DNA of 64,000 nucleotides from Ferrimonas kyonanensis DSM 18153. GTDB lineage: Bacteria > Pseudomonadota > Gammaproteobacteria > Enterobacterales > Shewanellaceae. Positions 59,507-64,000 of this stretch are shown here, piece by piece. Within the stretch, counting starts at the first letter, position 1. The number at the start of each line of letters is the position of its first letter. The notes beneath the pieces are model-generated. The model saw only the letters and a list, made by a program, of their open reading frames with translations. It searched no databases and was not told the DNA's origin. The DNA is taken from contig NZ_AUDJ01000024.1 in the NCBI RefSeq assembly GCF_000425405.1, positions 59,818 to 123,817 on the forward strand, given 5' to 3'. A program made the position numbers and the translations under genes.

Positions 59507-60234
59507 GCCGAATCCTGACGTTCCGCATCTTCCGTTTCGACCCTCAGGTGCCGGGTGAAAAGCCGATGACCCAGGAGTACCAGTTGCAGGAAGCCCCGGG
59601 GATGACGGTGTTCATCGCCCTCAACCAACTGCGGGAGCAGCAGGACCCGTCGTTGCAGTTCGACTTTGTCTGTCGGGCCGGCATCTGCGGCAGCTGCGCC
59701 ATGGTGATTAACGGGGTGCCGACGCTGGCTTGCCGTACCCTGACCAGCAACTACAAAGACGGCGTGATCACCCTGATGCCGCTGCCGGGCTTTGAGCTGA
59801 TTGGCGATCTGTCGGTGAACACCGGCAAGTTCATGCGCCAGTTGTCGGAGCGGTTGCAGGCCTGGTTGGTGCCCAGCGATGCCAATGAAGACATGCACCG
59901 GCTGGAGCGCCCCATGGACCCGGCTCTGGCAGACGCCATCTACGAGTCAGAGCGCTGCATCGAGTGCGGCTGCTGCGTGTCGGCCTGTGCCACCGCGCAG
60001 ATGCGCGAAACCTTTGTCGGTGCCGTTGGCTTTAACAAGGTGGCCCGCTTTGCCCTGGACGATCGCGATGCGCGCAGCGCCGACGACTACTACCACATCA
60101 TCGGCGACGAAGATGGTGTGTTCGGTTGCATGACCCTGCTGGGTTGTCAGGACACCTGCCCCAAGGATCTCGACCACCAGGGACAGATCGCCTACCTGCG
60201 GCGTCAGTTAAGCCGCAGTCAGCGCATCCTGTAA
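59503..60234 (+). CDS. frdB: Fumarate reductase iron-sulphur subunit
   Basis: A 243-residue electron-transfer subunit. The [2Fe-2S] ligands are in [11 protein letters not shown] with a later TLAC. The [4Fe-4S] ligands are in [11 protein letters not shown], and the third cluster uses [15 protein letters not shown]. The order frdC-A-B differs from the enterobacterial frdABCD and matches the dihaem, menaquinol-linked type. A terminator follows. Confidence 0.96.
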   Translation: MSRILTFRIFRFDPQVPGEKPMTQEYQLQEAPGMTVFIALNQLREQQDPSLQFDFVCRAGICGSCAMVINGVPTLACRTLTSNYKDGVITLMPLPGFELIGDLSVNTGKFMRQLSERLQAWLVPSDANEDMHRLERPMDPALADAIYESERCIECGCCVSACATAQMRETFVGAVGFNKVARFALDDRDARSADDYYHIIGDEDGVFGCMTLLGCQDTCPKDLDHQGQIAYLRRQLSRSQRIL

Positions 60235-60250
60235 CGCCGCCGAGACGATC

Positions 60251-60284
60251 AAAAAAGCCAGCAATGATGCTGGCTTTTCTTTTT
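60251..60284. terminator. Bidirectional terminator between frdB and maoP
   Basis: AAAAAAGCCAGCA, a short loop and TGCTGGCTTTTCTTTTT lie between convergent genes. Confidence 0.88.
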
Positions 60285-60648
60285 AGTCTAACTCGATGAG
60301 GTCGTCGTCCTCGGCGGAGACACTCTCATCCTCCTCCTCGCCCGCGACCGGCGCCTTGGAGCTCATGGTAAACAGCTTACGACGCTGGCTTTTGGCAATG
60401 TACTTGGTCCAGGCCTGTTCCAGTTTGTTGTCGGCAGGGCGTTCACCTTTGGCCACGGCCACGAACTGTTGTTCCTGGGCGCTGGTTGGGGTCTGAGTGC
60501 CCTCTGCCAGGGCGCGCAGGCGCTGTCCGTAGTGTTCCAGCAAGGCGGCTTCATTCAGGGTGAAATGGCCAGATCGGGCGAATCCCCGGGGAAAGTGTTT
60601 GTCATCGAAGAAGCGACCGGCAGCCTGAAATCCTTCAATTTGGTTCAT
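60283..60648 (-). CDS. maoP: DUF413 protein MaoP
   Basis: A 121-residue relative of E. coli MaoP (YifE), which with the maoS site organises the Ori macrodomain. Conserved blocks include AGRFFDDKHFPRGFARSGHFTLNEAALLEHYG and QFVAVAKGERPADNKLEQAWTKYI. An acidic C terminus is present, as in the E. coli protein. Its presence close to an rRNA operon is compatible with an origin-proximal position. Confidence 0.88.
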   Translation of the reverse strand: MNQIEGFQAAGRFFDDKHFPRGFARSGHFTLNEAALLEHYGQRLRALAEGTQTPTSAQEQQFVAVAKGERPADNKLEQAWTKYIAKSQRRKLFTMSSKAPVAGEEEDESVSAEDDDLIELD

Positions 60649-60855
60649 GACATTCTCTCTCGTTGTTCAGTCAAACTACGCCCGTTGTTGTAGGGCAATT
60701 AATCGATAGATTTGATGGCGTTTTCAAGACACTTTTATTACTGCGACGCGGGGCATTTGGCAAGGGCATAGCGCACATTTGAATAGTCATATTTGTGCTG
60801 TATGTATTCCGGATTGTGTTATGTTTAAAAAACGTTAACTCACCGTAGGTGCCTT

Positions 60856-61197
60856 ATGTTTTTGGACTATTTTGCTCTCGGTTTGTTGTTTTTTGTGGGA
60901 TTGGTGTTGTTCTACGGGGTCATCGTGATCCACGACATCCCCTACGAAATCTCCAAAAAGCGCAACCACCCTCACCAGGACGCCATCCACGTCGCCGGCT
61001 GGATCAGCCTGTTTACCTTGCATACCATCTGGCCGTTCCTGTGGATCTGGGCCACCCTGTATCGCGAAGAGCGTGGCTGGGGCTTTAAGGCACTGGCGGA
61101 GAGCGAAGCCGCACTGGAAGTCAAAGTGGCCGAACTGGAGCAGCAGCTCAGCAGCCTGCAGGCGCAGGTGGCCGACATGAACAACAAGGAGCAATGA
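60856..61197 (+). CDS. yibI: DUF3302 inner-membrane protein YibI
   Basis: A 113-residue protein with two membrane helices (about residues 4-26 and 46-70) around the family motif VIVIHDIPYEISKKRNHPHQDAI, then a coiled coil from about residue 78 (LAESEAALEVKVAELEQQLSSLQ). It starts a two-gene operon with yibH, one base apart from it. In E. coli yibI is also next to yibH. Its function is unknown. Confidence 0.85.
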   Translation: MFLDYFALGLLFFVGLVLFYGVIVIHDIPYEISKKRNHPHQDAIHVAGWISLFTLHTIWPFLWIWATLYREERGWGFKALAESEAALEVKVAELEQQLSSLQAQVADMNNKEQ

Positions 61198-61198
61198 T

Positions 61199-62194
61199 AT
61201 GGACCTGTTATTGATCCTGACCTACACCGCCCTGTGTGTGGCGATCTTTAAGATATTCAACATTCCCCTGAACAAGTGGAGCGTGCCCACCGCGGTACTG
61301 GGCGGCGTGGTGCTGATCGGCACCCTGTTGCTGTTGATGAACTACAACCACCCGTTTACCCCATTGGCACGGCACGTGTTTGTGACCACTCCCATTGTGC
61401 CTTCGGTGCGGGGACCGGTAACCGAAGTGCCGGTGCAGCCGAACGTGTTGCTTAAGCAGGGCGATGTGCTGTTTCGCATCGACGACACCCGCTACCGGGA
61501 AGTGGTGGGCGAGAAGACCGCCACCGTGCGCGCCGCCACCGCCGATCGCGACCGCACCAAGGGGGAGTACCTGAGGTACAAAGAGGGCTACGACAAAGGC
61601 GGTGCCTTCACCCGTTCGGAACTGGACATTCGTGAGCAACTCTACCTGGCCGCCGAGGCTAAGTTGAAAGCCCGCCAGGCAGAGCTGACCAAGGCGGAAT
61701 ACGATCTCAGCGAGACCGTGGTTCGGGCCCCCACCGACGGATACGTCAGCCAGGTGGCGCTGCGCCCGGGAATGATGGCGGTACCGCTGCCGCTGCGACC
61801 GGTGATGGTATTCATCAACCGCCAGGATTCGGCCTTTATCGGTGCCTTTAACCAGAAGTCGCTGCTGAAGATTCGCAAAGGCTTCGAGGCCGAAGTGATC
61901 TTCGAAGCGGTGCCGGGAAGGGTATTCAAGGCCGACGTCAGTCAGGTGATGCCGAACATTGGTGAAGGCCAGTTCCAGGCCCAGGGCACCTTGTTTACCA
62001 CCGAGCGCTTCCGCCTGAATGGCCGGGCCTTTGTCGAGGTTAAGGTTAATGAGGACCTGAGTCAGTACGACCTGCCCGACGGTGCCAACGCCGAGATCGC
62101 GGTTTACTCCGACACCTTTACTCACGTCTCTATCATTCGTCGGGTATTGCTGCGGATGAAGAGTTGGCAGAACTACCTGTTCTTTGAACACTAA
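61199..62194 (+). CDS. yibH: HlyD-family membrane fusion protein YibH
   Basis: A 331-residue periplasmic adaptor anchored by N-terminal hydrophobic helices (about residues 3-20 and 33-50). The biotinyl-lipoyl-like HlyD domain shows VRGPVTEVPVQPNVLLKQGDVLFRID, then a helical hairpin (about 105-165) and VVRAPTDGYVSQVALRPG. It is paired with YibI. No inner-membrane pump is adjacent, so its transport partner is unknown. Confidence 0.88.
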   Translation: MDLLLILTYTALCVAIFKIFNIPLNKWSVPTAVLGGVVLIGTLLLLMNYNHPFTPLARHVFVTTPIVPSVRGPVTEVPVQPNVLLKQGDVLFRIDDTRYREVVGEKTATVRAATADRDRTKGEYLRYKEGYDKGGAFTRSELDIREQLYLAAEAKLKARQAELTKAEYDLSETVVRAPTDGYVSQVALRPGMMAVPLPLRPVMVFINRQDSAFIGAFNQKSLLKIRKGFEAEVIFEAVPGRVFKADVSQVMPNIGEGQFQAQGTLFTTERFRLNGRAFVEVKVNEDLSQYDLPDGANAEIAVYSDTFTHVSIIRRVLLRMKSWQNYLFFEH

Positions 62195-62309
62195 AGTGTG
62201 CCGGCCCAGTCACTCTGGGCCAGCATTGATTGTTGGTTTCACAGAAATCTGATAGACCCTAGTCAGGGTGTTGCCGTCGGGATGGCAACCACAATAAGGA
62301 AAGCGCACC

Positions 62310-62588
62310 ATGTTGAATCCAACCTTCAGCCGCCGTTTGCTGTTGCTGCATGAGATCGACCAACACGATAAGGCCAGTGTGCCGGAGTTAATGAAGAGTC
62401 TGGGCTGGCCACGGCGAACCCTGCAGGACATTATTAAGGCGCTGCCGGGTCTTGGGGTGCAGATTGAGTTTGTCGAAGATGGCGTCCGCCATAATGACGG
62501 CCACTATCGCATTACCGACTGGGGGCCAATCAATCCGAAATGGGTTCAGGCGCAGTTGACCGAACTGCAGCAGTCGATTCAGGCCTGA
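62310..62588 (+). CDS. Small winged-helix DNA-binding protein
   Basis: A 92-residue protein composed of one winged-helix domain (RRLLLLHEIDQHDKASVPELMKSLGWPRRTLQDIIKALPGLG) followed by a beta-wing and a short C-terminal helix. No sensor or catalytic domain is present. AAGG lies upstream of the ATG. It resembles small HTH proteins conserved among Shewanella relatives. Its targets are unknown. Confidence 0.7.
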   Translation: MLNPTFSRRLLLLHEIDQHDKASVPELMKSLGWPRRTLQDIIKALPGLGVQIEFVEDGVRHNDGHYRITDWGPINPKWVQAQLTELQQSIQA

Positions 62589-62605
62589 CGACGGAATCGC
62601 AGAGA

Positions 62606-62641
62606 TAAAAAAAGCTTCGACCCCAGGGTCGAAGCTTTTTT
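62606..62641. terminator. Bidirectional terminator between the winged-helix gene and udp
   Basis: AAAAAAAGCTTCGACCC, a short AG-type loop and GGGTCGAAGCTTTTTT form a long symmetrical hairpin. Confidence 0.93.
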
Positions 62642-62661
62642 ATGTGCGCAGCCGAAACGGC

Positions 62662-63426
62662 TTAGCTTTCGGCAACCATGCGACGGGCCGCATCAACCAC
62701 GATGGAAACCGCAGCAGACTCGGTCTTCTTCATGGTGGCTTCGTCTGGGATCTCTTGCTGGGTGCGGTTTACGATCACACCGGCAACGCAACCTGCGTAC
62801 AGCTTCTGGCTGGCACACATGGTCAGCAGGGTGGCGGATTCCATCTCGTAGTTGAGTACGCCCATGTCCTGCCACTCCTTCATGGAGCCCTGGAAGCGCT
62901 TGGTGACCCGACCCGATACGGTGTCGTAACGCTCCTGGCCAGGGTAGAAGGTGTCGGACGATGCGGTAACGCCGACGTGAGGTTCGTGACCCAGTTCGTT
63001 GGCGGCGTTAACCAGAGCGGTGGTGCAGGCGAAGTCGGCCACGGCTGGGAACTCCAGTGGAGCGAAGTGCTGGCTGGCACCGTCGAGGCGAACTGAACCA
63101 CTGGTAACGATAACGTCACCCACATTCACGTAATCCTGAATGGCGCCGGTGGTGCCGACACGCAGGAAGGTGTTCACGCCCAATTGAGCCAGTTCTTCCA
63201 CTGCAATAGAAGTAGAGGGGCCGCCAATACCGGTGGAGCATACGACCACAGGTTTACCGTCGAGGAAGCCCAGGTAGCTGGTGAACTCTCGGGTGGCCGC
63301 CAGGAAAGTGGGGTTCTCCATCAGCTCGGCAATGCGCTTCACACGCTCTGGATCGCCCGGAACGATGGCCACTTTGGCACCCTGCAGCATCTCTTTGTCT
63401 AAACCAAGGTGGAATACTTTACTCAT
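62662..63426 (-). CDS. udp: Uridine phosphorylase
   Basis: Cleaves uridine to uracil and ribose 1-phosphate. The 254-residue protein begins [29 protein letters not shown]. The phosphate-binding region and the [14 protein letters not shown] motif follow, then [10 protein letters not shown] and [12 protein letters not shown], which contact uridine. Its length matches E. coli Udp. It is divergent from the rRNA operon. Confidence 0.97.
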   Translation of the reverse strand: MSKVFHLGLDKEMLQGAKVAIVPGDPERVKRIAELMENPTFLAATREFTSYLGFLDGKPVVVCSTGIGGPSTSIAVEELAQLGVNTFLRVGTTGAIQDYVNVGDVIVTSGSVRLDGASQHFAPLEFPAVADFACTTALVNAANELGHEPHVGVTASSDTFYPGQERYDTVSGRVTKRFQGSMKEWQDMGVLNYEMESATLLTMCASQKLYAGCVAGVIVNRTQQEIPDEATMKKTESAAVSIVVDAARRMVAES

Positions 63427-63639
63427 GGTCGTTTCCTTAATTGATAAAAATGGCTTGGCAGTTATTAAATGTGAAACTGATTTTCGTAATTAAACAACAT
63501 TCAGTCCACATCTTTGTAGACCCATGTAGCATAAATAGCCGATTTCGACGCGCTTGCCTGTGATCTAAGCACAAAAAAGGTAAGTTTTACGCCTGAAGGT
63601 CAAAAAAAAGCCAGTTGAATTTTTTTCAGCAAATAGCCC

Positions 63640-63667
63640 TTGCGTTCCGCTGGGGGCTCCCTATAAT
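63640..63667 (+). promoter_or_regulatory. rRNA operon promoter P1
   Basis: TTGCGT, a 16-bp spacer, TATAAT and a G+C-rich discriminator (GCGC) form the classical rRNA P1 layout. An A/T-rich UP-element-like tract lies just upstream (about 63600-63635). Confidence 0.85.
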
Positions 63668-63754
63668 GCGCTTCCTGTCGACGGGGCACAGCGGCTTACT
63701 GAGTAAGACACTGAGCAACAATTCGACACTCGGAAAAGCCTTTGAAAATAACGC

Positions 63755-63782
63755 TTGACGGGGATTGAGGAAAGCGTAAGAT
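63755..63782 (+). promoter_or_regulatory. rRNA operon promoter P2
   Basis: TTGACG, a 16-bp spacer and TAAGAT lie 115 bp downstream of P1, as in other gammaproteobacterial rRNA operons. Confidence 0.75.
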
Positions 63783-63793
63783 ACGCAGCCTCA

Positions 63794-63832
63794 GCAACGG
63801 GAACCACGGTTCGGTTGCAACGTTCTTTAACA
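63794..63832 (+). promoter_or_regulatory. boxB hairpin and boxA antitermination site of the rRNA leader
   Basis: GCAAC and GTTGC arms with an inner GAACC/GGTTC stem (63794-63818) precede GTTCTTTAACA (63822-63832), which is the boxA bound by the Nus antitermination complex. The layout matches other rrn leaders. Confidence 0.8.
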
Positions 63833-63963
63833 ATTAGTCAGACAATCTGTGTGGGCACTCGCGCAGGATTGATATCTCATATATCAATGTTGCACTGAGT
63901 GACTATAACAAGTTAATTCAGTAATTCATTGAGTCGAAGTTTTCGGACTTCAAAAAACTTTTT

Positions 63964-64000
63964 AATTGAAGAGTTTGATCATGGCTCAGATTGAACGCTG
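63964..64000 (+). rRNA. rrs: 16S ribosomal RNA, 5' end only (cut by the right edge)
   Basis: AATTGAAGAGTTTGATCATG and the bases after it up to the window edge are the universally conserved first bases of bacterial 16S rRNA. The mature 5' end is placed at about 63964 by comparison with E. coli. Only 37 bases are present. Confidence 0.97.

Noticed and set aside
63470..63485. CRP site upstream of udp
   Set aside because: TGTGA is present, but the second half reads TTTTC rather than TCACA, so it is too weak to annotate.

Overview
The window reads as a chromosomal stretch, close to a ribosomal RNA operon, from a marine facultatively anaerobic gammaproteobacterium related to Ferrimonas or Shewanella. 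The reasons are a lone nrfA pentahaem nitrite reductase beside a NarQ-type sensor, argR/mdh and ispB/rplU-rpmA-obgE blocks in typical gammaproteobacterial order, a fis-dusB-prmA block next to a Wolinella-type frdCAB fumarate reductase operon, and several domain families common in that group (DUF3718, DUF413/MaoP, YibH/YibI). Coding sequence is G+C-rich and densely packed. The genus is an inference from gene content, not a computed placement.

Layout. 1-5.3 kb: narQ (cut by the left edge) divergent from nrfA, then glnK-amtB behind an apparent NtrC/sigma-54 promoter, then a DyP-type peroxidase. 5.4-12.5 kb: argR/mdh, ispB/rplU-rpmA-obgE, yjjPB, folA and a small secreted DUF3718 protein. 12.6-21.5 kb (minus strand): a chemoreceptor and the envelope/ribosome cluster lptD-surA-pdxA-rsmA-apaG-apaH. 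21.8-29.4 kb (plus): amgK-murU-djlA-DUF2157, two small hypothetical genes, a possible small RNA, a 2-hydroxyacid dehydrogenase and rnb. 29.5-38.3 kb (mostly minus): a secreted HExxHxxGxxH metalloprotease, two DUF454 membrane proteins around a 44-residue membrane peptide, a 1226-residue hybrid sensor kinase and a PIN-PhoH protein. 38.4-50.4 kb: rapA, mgtE with a structured leader, a Ser/Thr kinase divergent from a Cys-rich protein, tpm, lysO, a DEAD-box helicase, rraB and a YbcJ-type S4 protein.

50.5-54.2 kb is the accessory region and the most interesting part. It is visibly richer in A+T, lies between two copies of a 65-bp repeat made of the fis terminator and fis stop codon, and carries an overlapping three-gene operon (membrane protein, Rap1a/Tai-like secreted protein, unknown helical protein), a prokaryotic viperin (a radical SAM antiviral enzyme), a HicA-like small protein and a 45-residue acidic protein. 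No integrase is visible. A 3' gene remnant lies immediately to the left of the island.

54.2-64 kb returns to core genome: fis, dusB (with an 11-codon leader ORF), prmA, frdCAB behind CRP- and FNR-like sites, maoP, yibI-yibH, a winged-helix protein, udp, and the promoters, antitermination boxes and first bases of a 16S rRNA gene at the right edge.

Functional themes are anaerobic respiration (NarQ, NrfA, FrdCAB, FNR/CRP sites), nitrogen sensing (GlnK-AmtB), outer-membrane assembly and cell-wall recycling (LptD, SurA, AmgK, MurU), RNA metabolism (RNase II, RraB, helicase, RapA) and a small antiviral island at fis.
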